Source of the DNA: G965218495 sp965218495
GTDB lineage: Bacteria > Bacteroidota > Rhodothermia > Rhodothermales > Bin80
Assembly (NCBI GenBank): GCA_965218495.1
Contig: OZ244626.1
Span: 1,612,001 to 1,676,000 of the forward strand
DNA: 64,000 nucleotides
Direction of reading: 5' to 3'
Of the stretch, positions 16,707-25,813 are shown piece after piece (within the stretch, counting starts at the first letter, position 1; every line of letters starts with the position of its first letter). Made by a program: the position numbers and the translations under genes. Under the pieces are notes generated by a model. The model did not search any database and was not told where the DNA came from. It saw nothing but the letters and a program-made list of their open reading frames with translations.

Positions 16707-19376
16707 CTACCCCTCGGCAACATTTCCGGCTTGACAAGGTGGCCTCACGGCCGATTGCACGGAAGCCAGCCTTTCGCGCGGTGGTTGGTCCGTGTAGATA
16801 GTGCAACTAACACAGCCGCAATGCCCGACTAAGGGCGTTGATTTGGGGTTGAAGAGGCTTGGATTGGCAGGCGCAGCAATGGCAAAAGCTGTATCGTGCG
16901 CGTGCATGCTTCACAGGCACGCACCTATCCTGCCGATGCTTTTGCGGCATCGTGACGATCCGTGGTCCTGATCAATAGCCCTCCCTGGTGAACCCTACGG
17001 CGAGCCTTCTTTCTGTGTTGACACCCTATGGCGGCCACAGTCCGTACTTCTTCTGAAGCAGGGAGAACAGTACCGCCCCGGTCTCCAACCGGATGTAGCC
17101 GCGCGACATGATTTTGGCGCCAGGCGGCGGATCGCTTTTCCGATTCATGTATCCTCCCATCAGCGCCACCAGCAGAATGGCTGCAGCCAGATCATCGGGA
17201 GACGCCAGGTTGAATCCTTCGGCGTATTCTCGTAGCACGCACAGCTCAATATCTGTAAACAGGATCTCGGCCGGTGCTTCCGGGTCCTGTCGACCCAGTA
17301 ACGTCATCAAGTGCAGGCGCCACGCCATCACCATGTTGATGGTGATGGCCAGGTGAAGACTATCGGCCTTCTGCAAGCGCAACTCCTGCACCTTGCACAC
17401 ACTCTTGAGAATCCGGAAGCCGTCTTCCACACGCCAGCGTAACATGTAATAGTCGACCATTGTTACGGCCTGTGCCACCGAGGTCACCTCCCTTGTCGTA
17501 AGCAGGTACCACTGAATCGCTTTCTGTCCTTCTGGCGGGTCCGCCTCTCCAACATGTATGGCGGTGACCTTCACCGGGCCGCCCTGCTGTCCACGGGTGG
17601 GCGGAAGCATGACCGTACGGTAGCGTACCTCCATCTGTGCGATGCGGCCCGCACGGCCCTTATGCTTGACACGGCCCGACTTCTCGCGACGGCTCAGCCG
17701 CTGTATCGCTACCTCAATGGTACCTTTGGGCGCCCCCTGGCGCATGAACTCAAACAACAACGGACCCTTTCTTCCCAGTCTCCGATTCGCCTTGGCCCGT
17801 ACTAATAGATCCACCCGTCCCACTTGTTGCTGCGCGGCGAACAGGGCAAAGATGTCCGCTTCCCGATCCATGACGCAGAGTACGCGGGTCTTGCTGCTGA
17901 GGTGTGTGGCCGCCTCGGCCAGGTCATGCAGGCCGTCGATCCATTGCTGCGTCTTAGCTGCGTGCTTTCCCGCTTGGGTCCTGTAGGCACAGCGCAGCAC
18001 GCCCAGCGGCAACCCCTCCGCACTCAACGCCAACGTCGTATGCAAATGCACCCCCCGTGCTTTCGCGGTGGTCTGGTTGCGCCCGATCACTTCCAAGCCT
18101 TCGCACGCAGGACGGGTGCTGTAGTTGATGTCCGTGCCGTCCTGAAGGCACAGCACCGTCTCTTCCGTGCGCATCCGCTCGATCGTACGACGGCGATGCG
18201 GCGCCAGGATATCCGCGGGCGTGGTTCCCCGCTCGTTGGCCTTCTCTATGAAGCGATAATATCCCCGTATCGCGGCACGATCGGATTTCATGGTGGCCGT
18301 TATGGACTCGCCGGGCGTTCGGGCCAATATAGTGACACTGTTGACCAGGCGGGTAGTCCGCCGCTTATCCCCCAGCTGTGCGCCCCCAAACTCCTGCGCC
18401 GCCCAGGTCTCGGCATCCAGCCCCGCGCCAGCCTCCAGTTTGGGATACGCATCTACGTGCGCCACCCCGAGATGCTTGCGCCACCGGCGGTCCAGATCAT
18501 AGACGAACACCGCCTTCTTCGTCCGGGTACACGCCTTGGTCTCGGCATGGCGACCCCGGCCGGTGGTCCTTCCCACATAATGGAATCCCGCCGCACGGAA
18601 ACAGGTCCCCCGCTGCTCAGGCCCCACGAAGGTCTCAATGACCCACGGGGTATAGCCGTAGCGCGCCGCAAAATCCACGGGCAACCGCTTGAGCACCTTC
18701 CCCAGAAGATGACTGGCCAGGTTCTTGACCTTTACGCCTGGCCGAATCAACAGCCGGTTCAGGCCCACTACGCGCATCAGGTGCTGCTGGCGCTGCGCGT
18801 GCGTCCAAGCCATCCACCGGTCGCGCGGTCCCACATACAGGCCGGAAGCCGCAAAACCGATCGCGCCCAGATACCCGTGATCGCTCCGAAACAAATACTT
18901 TATCTGCGCGCCCGCAAACTGCCTCACCCCCTGCGGATGCTCCGCTGCCATCAGGGTGTTCCAGCGCGCACGCTGCGCCGCATCCTCCACCAACTCCAAT
19001 GCCAAGCCCTTGATCTCTTTGAGCGAAGCGGGCACCTCCACTGGTTCCGGCACCGGCCGGTCCAACAGCCGGGGCGTACCGCTTGCAATGGTGCGCCTGG
19101 GCGCGGGCAACGACAGCCTGTCCTCGGATTCCAGCGTCTTGAGCGCCTTCAGACACCCGGTCTGCTGCAGATTCCCACGAGCATCACGAAAGCCGAATGC
19201 ATGGCACACCTGGCGGCTGATGGCCGTACGGCTTTCACCGGTATGCGCTTCCAATGTGCGCAAAAGCCGCGGCTCAGAGGTCCGCAGCGTGCGAAGAATC
19301 TGGCTCTGCGTAAGCATGCCGCAAAGTTACACGGCATGATTTACAAAGTCAAGTCGCTAATTTGGGGACAGGGTAG
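16707..19376 (-). mobile_element. DruA-IS4 element, copy A (2670 bp)
   Basis: The ends are short inverted repeats (CTACCCCTCGG at the low end, CTACCCTGTCC at the high end). A perfect 8-bp duplication atctagcc stands at 16699-16706 and 19377-19384. It carries one 763-codon gene and a roughly 300-bp downstream segment that is also shared with copy B (34979-37651, opposite orientation). Confidence 0.88.
17026..19317 (-). CDS. transposase: DruA-like DUF4338 plus IS4/Tn5-type domain
   Basis: A 763-residue fusion. Residues about 80-295 match the DUF4338/DruA pattern: QIKYLFRSDHGYLGAIGFAA, RDRWMAWTHAQRQQHLMRVV, LNRLLIRPGVKVKNLASHLL, YGYTPWVIETFV and GTCFRAAGFHYVGRTTGRGR. Residues about 305-763 are a Tn5/IS50-like transposase: WAAQEFGGAQLGDKRRTTRL, Asp in VLCLQDGTDINYS, Asp in VLCVMDREADIFALF, and Glu in YYMLRWRVEDGFRILKS (the YxxRW..E motif). 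DruA is known as a component of Druantia defence, and DUF4338 proteins also occur with transposases. Here the domain is presumably part of the transposition machinery. It is nearly identical to the protein at 35038. Confidence 0.9.
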   Translation of the reverse strand: MLTQSQILRTLRTSEPRLLRTLEAHTGESRTAISRQVCHAFGFRDARGNLQQTGCLKALKTLESEDRLSLPAPRRTIASGTPRLLDRPVPEPVEVPASLKEIKGLALELVEDAAQRARWNTLMAAEHPQGVRQFAGAQIKYLFRSDHGYLGAIGFAASGLYVGPRDRWMAWTHAQRQQHLMRVVGLNRLLIRPGVKVKNLASHLLGKVLKRLPVDFAARYGYTPWVIETFVGPEQRGTCFRAAGFHYVGRTTGRGRHAETKACTRTKKAVFVYDLDRRWRKHLGVAHVDAYPKLEAGAGLDAETWAAQEFGGAQLGDKRRTTRLVNSVTILARTPGESITATMKSDRAAIRGYYRFIEKANERGTTPADILAPHRRRTIERMRTEETVLCLQDGTDINYSTRPACEGLEVIGRNQTTAKARGVHLHTTLALSAEGLPLGVLRCAYRTQAGKHAAKTQQWIDGLHDLAEAATHLSSKTRVLCVMDREADIFALFAAQQQVGRVDLLVRAKANRRLGRKGPLLFEFMRQGAPKGTIEVAIQRLSRREKSGRVKHKGRAGRIAQMEVRYRTVMLPPTRGQQGGPVKVTAIHVGEADPPEGQKAIQWYLLTTREVTSVAQAVTMVDYYMLRWRVEDGFRILKSVCKVQELRLQKADSLHLAITINMVMAWRLHLMTLLGRQDPEAPAEILFTDIELCVLREYAEGFNLASPDDLAAAILLVALMGGYMNRKSDPPPGAKIMSRGYIRLETGAVLFSLLQKKYGLWPP

Positions 19377-19440
19377 ATCTAGCCTTGGTGGTCGCACGGG
19401 CGCCAAGCCATTCTCGAAGAGAGGCAAGGAGAAGGGTGTT

Positions 19441-19559
19441 CTGAAGTACAGACTCGTTGATTCTTCTTATGCCGGAGCCGTCACCGGCACGACCCTGAAC
19501 CGTATGAGCCTGGCAAATAGGGTGCGCGTTACACCGTAAATGTTGGAGAATTGTAAAGC
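19441..19559 (-). pseudogene. inverted 3'-end fragment of a beta-propeller gene
   Basis: Read on the minus strand, 19545-19441 is about 85 percent identical by eye to 14819-14922, the end of the damaged propeller gene, including its stop and about 25 bp downstream. It encodes NIYGVTRTLFARLIRFRVVP. Nothing of the gene body is present. Confidence 0.75.
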
Positions 19560-19574
19560 ATAGCGAACGCCTGC

Positions 19575-19805
19575 TTAGGCGGATTTCTTCCGGCAGCGGG
19601 CCTTCGGGTTCCGCAACTCTGTCTCGCCGATGGGGCGCAGGATCTGACGCACCACTTCTGCCGGCGTCTTGCCCGCGTAGCGCGGGCTCGCGCTTGGCGT
19701 GTTCATGATTCGGCCAAAGTCCGCTTGTAGCTGCTCAATCGTTTCCAAGGGATGCTCTTCGGTGAAGTACTGCCCCCTCCTATTGTTGTGGAGCACGGCT
19801 TCCAT
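19575..19805 (-). CDS. small hypothetical protein (76 aa)
   Basis: Not recognised. A polar 76-residue frame with a lysine/arginine-rich C-terminus (NPKARCRKKSA). It starts 17 bp after the stop of the 91-residue frame upstream, so the two could be one operon. No signal peptide, membrane segment or motif is visible. It may be a remnant. Confidence 0.3.
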   Translation of the reverse strand: MEAVLHNNRRGQYFTEEHPLETIEQLQADFGRIMNTPSASPRYAGKTPAEVVRQILRPIGETELRNPKARCRKKSA

Positions 19806-19822
19806 TATGCCGTCAGTTCCTT

Positions 19823-20098
19823 TTACATGAGCCGTTTACCGACCATGTTGGCGACCACCTGCGCCATGCGGAGAGCGCCCGGATCGATGTTCCACATCTC
19901 CACCCGTAGCCCGTCCGCCCTGCGGGTGAGCCGCATTTCTAGGTCCGGAGCGTCGTAGTAGCGCGCGATCGCGTTGACGCATGCGCCGCTGATAGCCGCC
20001 CTGGCATCGCGGGCGCGGTGCGCCTCTGCCTCTACACGGCGCGTTTCGGCCAAGGTGGCATCCAGCCGGTAGTCCGCCTCCAGCTCCCAGGACTGCAT
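19823..20098 (-). CDS. small hypothetical protein (91 aa)
   Basis: Not recognised. A charged, Ala/Arg-rich helical N-terminus (LAETRRVEAEAHRARDARAA) is followed by a mixed segment. It lies just inside repeat R2, in the position a cassette gene would take in the minus-strand direction. Coding status rests only on an uninterrupted frame and compact spacing with 19575-19805. Confidence 0.35.
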   Translation of the reverse strand: MQSWELEADYRLDATLAETRRVEAEAHRARDARAAISGACVNAIARYYDAPDLEMRLTRRADGLRVEMWNIDPGALRMAQVVANMVGKRLM

Positions 20099-20140
20099 GA
20101 TGGTCTGCAGGCTTCGGGGAACACGTCCGCCTAGGCGGCT

Positions 20141-20232
20141 ACGTTCGTTATGTACAATTATCGAACGTAACTCCCGGGCCTGAAGTGGCCGAAATCCTGC
20201 GCGTGTTTACTTCAATCGGAACCCCTGACGAA
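20141..20232 (-). repeat. repeat R2 with dif-like palindrome
   Basis: Arms ACGTTCGTTAT (20141-20151) and TTATCGAACGT (20158-20168) around the spacer gtacaa match as inverted repeats at 9 of 11 positions. The following 64 bp share CCCGGGCCTGAAGT and GAAATCCTGCGCGTTT with R1 and R3; the GCCGG/CCGGC hairpin segment of R3 is deleted here. The repeat lies about 55 bp after the stop of the minus-strand lipoprotein gene at 20287. Confidence 0.6.
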
Positions 20233-20286
20233 CCCCGTTGCCATGAACGATTCGAACACGTGTGCCACAATGTAGCGCGAACCGCA

Positions 20287-21471
20287 TTAGTCTTCGGTGG
20301 CCTCCGGTGCCTTGAATCGGTATCGTATCACCGCCGGATTGCCTGCATCTCCGTCATCCGTCTGTACAATATCGCCCAAGAAGTACAGGTACCCATGCCG
20401 TGCAGTCTTAGGTGCCTTGTGAGGCAGCACCGTGCTCATGCTCCTGAACTTGTTGCTGTTGCTTACTATGCTCATGCCAGTCACGTATCTCCTTGTTGCG
20501 TTCTCTGGGCGAAACTCGTCATCAATCCGGGAGAACACCATCATGCGAGTATCATCATCCAAGGCGTACACCGCCGTCAGTAGCGGAAAGGCGTTCAGCG
20601 CTACCCTCTGCTCGCGGCTCATCGCCCCGGGAGGAATATCCTGATCTCGCTGGACAAAGAAATCAGGCCGAGACATGGCCATCTGGGATTGCCGGTGTGC
20701 GGGTCTGGCATCCATGTCTTCATGGTACTTGTAGTAGGGACCATCACTAAAGCAATCCATGTCTCGTCCCGCAATTCCCTTGTGGATTAGATTGAGTCTA
20801 TAGAATTCCGGGTCTTCCAAGAGTATCTCTCGCTCCAATTCCAAATCCATTGAATAGGCACTCATTATGGAAGTCGATGCGACATTTAACCCCAGTGGTC
20901 CCCGAAACGTGAATATGGAATCGCCATGTGAGCAAAAAGACAGGAGCGGCGAGATTAGCTCCCGACTGCCCGCCAGGCAATTCCCTGACCTGTCGAAAAC
21001 CACCATGGCTCCTTCCATTGTCGATAGTATGACACGATCATTGTCGGCAAACCGCGATGTCCACACACTGTGCTCACCGTCAGGGAGGCATGTGTCCATA
21101 CTGTAGGTCGCTTGATGCTGCCCCTCGGGTGCAAACAAGTAAACCAAGTTCGCTGCAATGTCAGTGATGAGTACGCTGCCTGAAGTATCGGCATCCATAA
21201 ACCAAATCCCTCCCACAATCACGGAAGGATCCAGTACAAGCGTGTCTTCAAGCGCAAACAGGTCCTCAAACGGAACCATCACCGACGGATGAACAGCCAG
21301 TTCAGGCTGGTCATTGGAACGAGGCGTGCATCCGACGAGCAGTCCCGCCAACACCAAACAGGTTAAGAAACCTGTTGGCCCTGCGCGCTGAAGCCCCGCT
21401 GCAACTGCTCGGAATGGTTTCGACACTATGCGAGGCTTTTGGATGCAATCTCGGGAAAGCTCAACGCACAT
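20287..21471 (-). CDS. beta-propeller-like lipoprotein
   Basis: About 394 residues if the ATG at 21471 is used; an earlier ATG at 21525 is possible. The signal ends LVLAGLLVGC, a good lipobox, so the protein should be lipid-anchored. The body has repeated strand motifs such as GGIWFMDADTSGSVLITD and NLVYLFAPEGQHQ, which resemble the 6-bladed propeller proteins at 13777 and 15263, with extra length. The gene is bounded by repeats R3 (upstream) and R2 (downstream) and has no same-strand neighbour in between, like a single-gene cassette. Function unknown. Confidence 0.72.
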   Translation of the reverse strand: MCVELSRDCIQKPRIVSKPFRAVAAGLQRAGPTGFLTCLVLAGLLVGCTPRSNDQPELAVHPSVMVPFEDLFALEDTLVLDPSVIVGGIWFMDADTSGSVLITDIAANLVYLFAPEGQHQATYSMDTCLPDGEHSVWTSRFADNDRVILSTMEGAMVVFDRSGNCLAGSRELISPLLSFCSHGDSIFTFRGPLGLNVASTSIMSAYSMDLELEREILLEDPEFYRLNLIHKGIAGRDMDCFSDGPYYKYHEDMDARPAHRQSQMAMSRPDFFVQRDQDIPPGAMSREQRVALNAFPLLTAVYALDDDTRMMVFSRIDDEFRPENATRRYVTGMSIVSNSNKFRSMSTVLPHKAPKTARHGYLYFLGDIVQTDDGDAGNPAVIRYRFKAPEATED

Positions 21472-21577
21472 GACTTCATGGGATTTCCAAGTAACGGCTG
21501 GTGCACTACAAGCGTCGTCAGTCAAAACCGGTGTTAGGAGGGCCGATCCTGCGGATCTATGGACATCCAGCTAATGG

Positions 21578-21655
21578 GTACAATTATCGAACGTAACTCT
21601 TGGGCCCGAAGTTGCCGGCTACCGGCGCGAAATCCTGCGCGTTTCTGCCCCAGCC
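21578..21655 (-). repeat. repeat R3, half palindrome plus conserved block
   Basis: Spacer gtacaa and right arm TTATCGAACGT (21584-21594) are identical to R2, but the left arm (21567-21577) does not pair. The conserved block continues through GCCGGCTACCGGC, a 5-bp-stem hairpin, and GCGCGAAATCCTGCGCG. It stands about 80 bp after the stop of the minus-strand NYN gene. Confidence 0.6.
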
Positions 21656-21734
21656 CCAAAGGCTCGTCCAGCACTGCCTCCGGAAATACGGCGTAGGCGC
21701 CCTCAGCACGGTTGCTGGACTGAATGTAATGCTA

Positions 21735-22475
21735 TCACAGTCCCATTTCAGGATCCACAGACCGGAGGGCCTCCTCCCGTCTATCGTGCTTGGGATTGTA
21801 AAATCCGCTCCTTAATCCATCAATGTGTTTGGACAAGGCAGGAGGTAAGCTATGATGCCACAGCGGGTCCAGTATGAACTGGACACCTTCGCGACGGGCT
21901 AGTTTCGCTGCGGGGACAAAGTCCGTGTCGCCGGCTACCAAGATGATCACGTTGGCTTGTCATTTCAACGTAATGGTCGCGATGTCAAGCCCGATGCGCA
22001 TGTCAACCCCTTTTTGACGGAAGGTGGGCGCGAAGCCTTGATCGGTTAGGTCCCCCACTGCCATGTTACCGCTCAGGAGTTTCTTCTGAGGCGTTGCATT
22101 CAGAGTCCAGGACCGGGCGGGAAGCGGGCGAACCTCACCCAGTCGCACCGCAAGATTAGGCCGGGTGTGAAGGACTTCAAACAGTTTCTTGCGAAAGAGC
22201 GCCTGATCTGATTTGGCGTAGTTAATCGGGTCTTGGCTGACGGGCTTGTGCGCCTTGCCTTCGTACGGTTGAGCTCGTAGTAGAAGCTGCGATACAAGAG
22301 GCTGAAATGATTCGGGGTGTTATAGACCTTAGTTTAGTTGCTCCAGGTGGTTTGAAATCAGTTGCATGATAGACTTGGCAACTGCGGCGGGGTCGTCCTT
22401 ATCGACATCCGGCCGAACAGCTGGCAGTCGTTTGAGCAAATAGCCTCCGTCTATGAGAATCGCCGCCTTGATCAT
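21735..22475 (-). pseudogene. NYN-domain (LabA/DUF88-like) ribonuclease gene, decayed
   Basis: The pieces join into a typical NYN protein of about 245 residues. It starts MIKAAILIDGGYLLKR at 22475 and reads LEQLN before a one-base shift at about 22333. It resumes as VYNTPNHFSLLYRSFYYE, shifts again near 22280, then reads KAHKPVSQDPINYAKSDQA, GFAPTFRQKGVDMRIGLDIA and, after an in-frame TGA at 21962-21960, ANVIILVAGDTDFVPAAKLA. Conserved Asp residues of the PIN-like active site are retained (IDGG, MRIGLD, GDTDFVP). NYN proteins are metal-dependent RNases, but three lesions make this copy non-functional. Confidence 0.8.
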
Positions 22476-22772
22476 CGTCAATGAATCTCATAAAAAAGCC
22501 CCATGGGCTTGGCCTCGCTTAGGATCACCGATCCTGCGAACAGAATGGAAGCAAGACGTACTACCAAGGGGCGGATACCAGTAATACCGCGAATCAACGG
22601 GCAGGTTCCACCCCGGGGTGGGTGGCCGCCCGTGTGGGGGAGGATGCCCCGTCGCTAAGGGCCGCCCCCTGCCCCCGTGGACTTTCCCCTTCCCCTATTC
22701 CGCCCCACCTTTGCCCGCGCCATCTTAGCTCCGAGCGTTTCCGTAATTGGCCTCGTTCGTCATCCTCGACCA

Positions 22773-23427
22773 TCACTTTCGCGGGCCGAATATCGCAATT
22801 CCACCTTCCGGCACCCTTAGCGAAGGGAAATGAGAATAGTCCCCTTTCCGCAGAAAGCCCTTGACTAATTCTGTCCCTACAGGCACGATGCGCCCGTCAT
22901 CCGTCAACTCGAACGTTCTGGGAATCCAGAGACCTACGCGGGCCTTCTCGTGCAAGTTGAACCAGTCGACACTCGATTTCGCTATCCCGGGCAACATGTA
23001 GCCGAACGATGCCTTCATCCCGACCGCAGCCCCCTGCACCTTCCGCCCACCCAGCTTACCGAGCCCGACCACCACCCGGGCGTCGACCCTGTCCCTGCTG
23101 GCCGATACGACATTGCGCAGCAACGTGTGCCTCTCCGCGCCCGCCTGCCCACGCGTCCAGACGAACAGATGACCCTCCTCCACCTGCAGGAAATGGCAGC
23201 GGCAGCGGAACTTTGGCCACTCTGCCACCTCTGCCGCCTTCTCTTGGTTGCAACTCACATGCATCGGCTGGCAGTTCCAGTCACGTTCGTACAGATTCCG
23301 GTTGCCCCCGGCAATCTTCGAGAAGCACGCCGATGGAAGGATGTGATCAACGTTGCATTTCTGTCCCTGCTCAATGATTTCCCCGCAGCCTCCTAAGTGG
23401 ACGCCGCACCGCCGTCGTCACGCCTGA
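22773..23427 (-). pseudogene. HNH endonuclease-like gene without a clear start
   Basis: From 23427 the minus strand encodes a zinc-finger HNH core: CG......CGEIIEQGQKCNVDHILP, GGNRNLYERDWNCQ and HVSCNQEK, giving the H...N...H arrangement. About 140 further residues continue to IAIFGPRK at 22773. The frame opens directly after a TGA with no ATG, GTG or TTG before the first Cys pair, so either the 5' part is lost or the start lies in another frame. The C-terminal half (GYMLPGIAKSSVDWFNLHE) is not recognised. Confidence 0.5.
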
Positions 23428-24046
23428 GTAGCCGTCCGCGCTGTTTTCGCCTGTCCATGCACCCTCCTGCTATTTCGTACAAGCACTAGCTTGCGAGGCA
23501 GCGATGCGAGTACCAAGCTCGGCGGCGAGGACCTTCGCTTCCCAAAGTACGCATGGAGGCAATTCCTGCCTGAGGACCTCTTGGGTCGCGACGGCATTCC
23601 GGCTCGTTTGTCCTCCGACAAGACTAGACCAAGCACAAGGATTCACGAAGCCATTTGGCGCGACCTCTCCCAGGACGTGTCCCGAGCCCAAGTGCAATTG
23701 AGCCTTAGCGCTGCCCTGCTCGGCGGACCTCAGGTCCAACTCGTCGCTTCACCGTAGTCCTCCCACAAACCCCGTCTCTGAATGTCCAATAAGCCTATGC
23801 GCAATTGAGTTTTGACATCCCCCTGCTCGGCAGATTCACGCATATTCTTGATGCCTTAGACTTTCACCGATCTTAAAAGCTGTGCCGTTGAGCTTGTCGG
23901 GGACTCCTGCTCCCCACCCGTTTCCGCATTGCGATGAATTTGAGAACCAGCTTAGGGTACAATCTCTACGATGGCGCCCTTTGGCTCGCACAACCTGGGT
24001 GAATTTCCCGGTTCAGGCTACAGCGCCGTTTCTTTGGTGCAGATTA
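23428..24046. other. gene-free stretch
   Basis: No supported gene. Overlapping 88-89-codon frames exist on both strands (23470-23757) but neither shows a motif. This is where a FecR-regulated receptor gene might have been expected downstream of fecR; none is present. Confidence 0.4.
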
Positions 24047-25120
24047 CTATCGAATCCTGAAGCCAGTAGTTTCGCTACCCTCCACCTCAGCACCCAGCGT
24101 GGTAGCAAATACCGACAAGATGTGCGCGGGTGCGTCGGTGGGCTCAAAGGAACCACTGACCTGCTCCTGCTGCAGCGCTTCTACTACGGCGACGTCCACG
24201 TCGTACCGGTCTTGCAAGACGCGCGCGACCTCTACCATCGGGGTTGCATCAAAGAAGAGGTAGCCCGTCCACTCCAATGCGCTCATGAGATCAACAGACG
24301 TTGGCACGCTAGGCAGGCCGCCCCGCAAAACACTACTCATCTGGCCGGGACTGAGGATGACCTGAGCCTCCGGGGAGTCTTGGGCCGCAAGTGATACCCG
24401 GCCGCGTTCCAGAATGACCTCTGTGACCTCACCCGAAGCCTTGATGCCAAACCGCGTGCCCAGCACCGTTGTCACTGCTCCCGGCGTTCCAATGGTGAAG
24501 GGCTCCTCAGAATGTGCCACATCGAAAAATGCGCTGCCACTAAAGGTGATGCGTCGCGCAAAGTCCTCCGCATCATAGCGCACCTCGGCGTCGTCCACCA
24601 GCAGCACTGTGGAGCCATCTGGCAACTCCAACTGATGCGTATCCCCGTCGCTGACGGCTACCGTCCGCAGGTCCTGGCCTAAAAACAGCGCAAAAATGGC
24701 AGCAAAGCCAATCAGCATCACGATAACCGCAGCCATGCGCCATACTCGTGGCGTGAGGCGACGAATCCGCACAGGTTGCTCCCAGCATGCCACAAACTCC
24801 GCACGGTCCTCTTCAATATGCTCCGCGATGTCCCGCAGCGCAGGGTATGCCTCCACCGCGCGCTCCATCGCCTCCTGCGAAGCTGCCACCTGCTGGCGCT
24901 CCGATGCAGTAAGCTCTTCGAAATGCCCTGCACGTGCGAGCACATGGAGCACAAAGGCTTGCCGGTCGGGCACAACCTGGTCAAGGCGGCCTTTGAGGCC
25001 GGCGCGCACCCGCAGCCACTGCTGCAGCTCGTCGCGCAGAGCTGGATTGTGCTCCAGCGCTGCACGCTGAGCCGGTGTCAACTGCCCTTCGTGTACCAAG
25101 AATTCCAGCAAGTCCTGCAT
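24047..25120 (-). CDS. FecR-family anti-sigma/sensor protein
   Basis: A 357-residue inner-membrane regulator. The N-terminal cytoplasmic part (1-125) is helical, a single membrane helix covers about residues 126-147 (VWRMAAVIVMLIGFAAIFAL), and the periplasmic FecR domain follows: HQLELPDGSTVLLVDDAEVRYD, ITFSGSAFFDVAHSEEPFTI, VTTVLGTRFGIKASG and VILERGRVSLAAQ. The C-terminus (FDATPMVEVARVLQDRYDVDV) is the STN-like segment common in this family. Such proteins control a partner ECF sigma factor, here presumably the gene at 25814, transcribed from the same strand about 690 bp upstream. No TonB-dependent receptor is adjacent, so the inducing signal is unknown. Confidence 0.88.
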   Translation of the reverse strand: MQDLLEFLVHEGQLTPAQRAALEHNPALRDELQQWLRVRAGLKGRLDQVVPDRQAFVLHVLARAGHFEELTASERQQVAASQEAMERAVEAYPALRDIAEHIEEDRAEFVACWEQPVRIRRLTPRVWRMAAVIVMLIGFAAIFALFLGQDLRTVAVSDGDTHQLELPDGSTVLLVDDAEVRYDAEDFARRITFSGSAFFDVAHSEEPFTIGTPGAVTTVLGTRFGIKASGEVTEVILERGRVSLAAQDSPEAQVILSPGQMSSVLRGGLPSVPTSVDLMSALEWTGYLFFDATPMVEVARVLQDRYDVDVAVVEALQQEQVSGSFEPTDAPAHILSVFATTLGAEVEGSETTGFRIR

Positions 25121-25813
25121 GAAAACAAGGATTTTCGGGTCGTATAGCCCTTAGCCGTTGTAAGTAGCCAACAAGTAACGCAAGCCGAGGAAAAAATTTT
25201 ACGCTTCAACATCCTCTGGGGCTGAAGCGCCAGCCAAACCGCTGGCGCAGACCACAATGTCCAGAATGAACAAGGCGGCAGCAGCCTTGGGTGGGCCCAA
25301 AGCTTGGCACAAAAGAATTGGCGGTGCTGTCCTTTCCATAAACGATAGTCAATGTCCTCCGCATGTCCCAGGGCCGGCGCGTTGGATGCGACTGATGTTT
25401 CAGGTGGCGCGGAGCTGGGAGAGCGCAAGGCGAATTCGATCCAGCTCTGGGAGCCGCCACGGGCCACTCAAGGGGAGGCATCTGCCAATTTGTTTTGACC
25501 ATGTCCGTCGTCACGTGTTTCTGGCGCGCTTCGCCTCGCGTGCCATCAGAAAGCGCAGCCTGCCGATACGCGCCCATGTCAGTGCCGACCGCGGGACCCG
25601 GTTGGGCGGCACTTCAGCCCCGGAATGACCCGACACGGCCTGGTTCTTAGAGCCACACCTCAGCGCTCCTGCTCAATGCGCGGCCGTACCTCGGCCGTGC
25701 GGTGCAGAGCTCTCGCCGCTGATGTCCCAGCTACCCTTGCACGATGGTGCCACAATGTTAAGCGTGGCGCTTGGATTCCAGCGGCAGCCTCGCTGGCAAG
25801 GTCTTACCCGCTG
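25121..25813. other. long spacer between sigma and fecR genes
   Basis: No convincing gene. Overlapping minus-strand frames of 123 and 129 codons show no motif or hydrophobic pattern. The length is unusual for a sigma-fecR pair, so fecR may have its own promoter here, or a small peptide gene may be hidden. Confidence 0.35.

Noticed and set aside
17026..19317. A Druantia defence locus
   Set aside because: The DruA-like domain is part of a transposase, and no druB-druE or helicase gene is adjacent.
17824..19539. 571-codon plus-strand frame antisense to the DruA-IS4 transposase (also at 34918-36531, minus)
   Set aside because: Shadow of the real gene; composition follows its codon pattern and no domain is visible.
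20141..21655. Classical integron attC sites
   Set aside because: The repeats lack the RYYYAAC and GTTRRRY end motifs and the long imperfect stem of attC; the core is a short 11-6-11 palindrome. Kept only as a cassette-like finding.
21960..21962. TGA in the NYN gene as selenocysteine
   Set aside because: No SECIS-like structure, the position is not a catalytic Cys in the family, and two frameshifts lie upstream.
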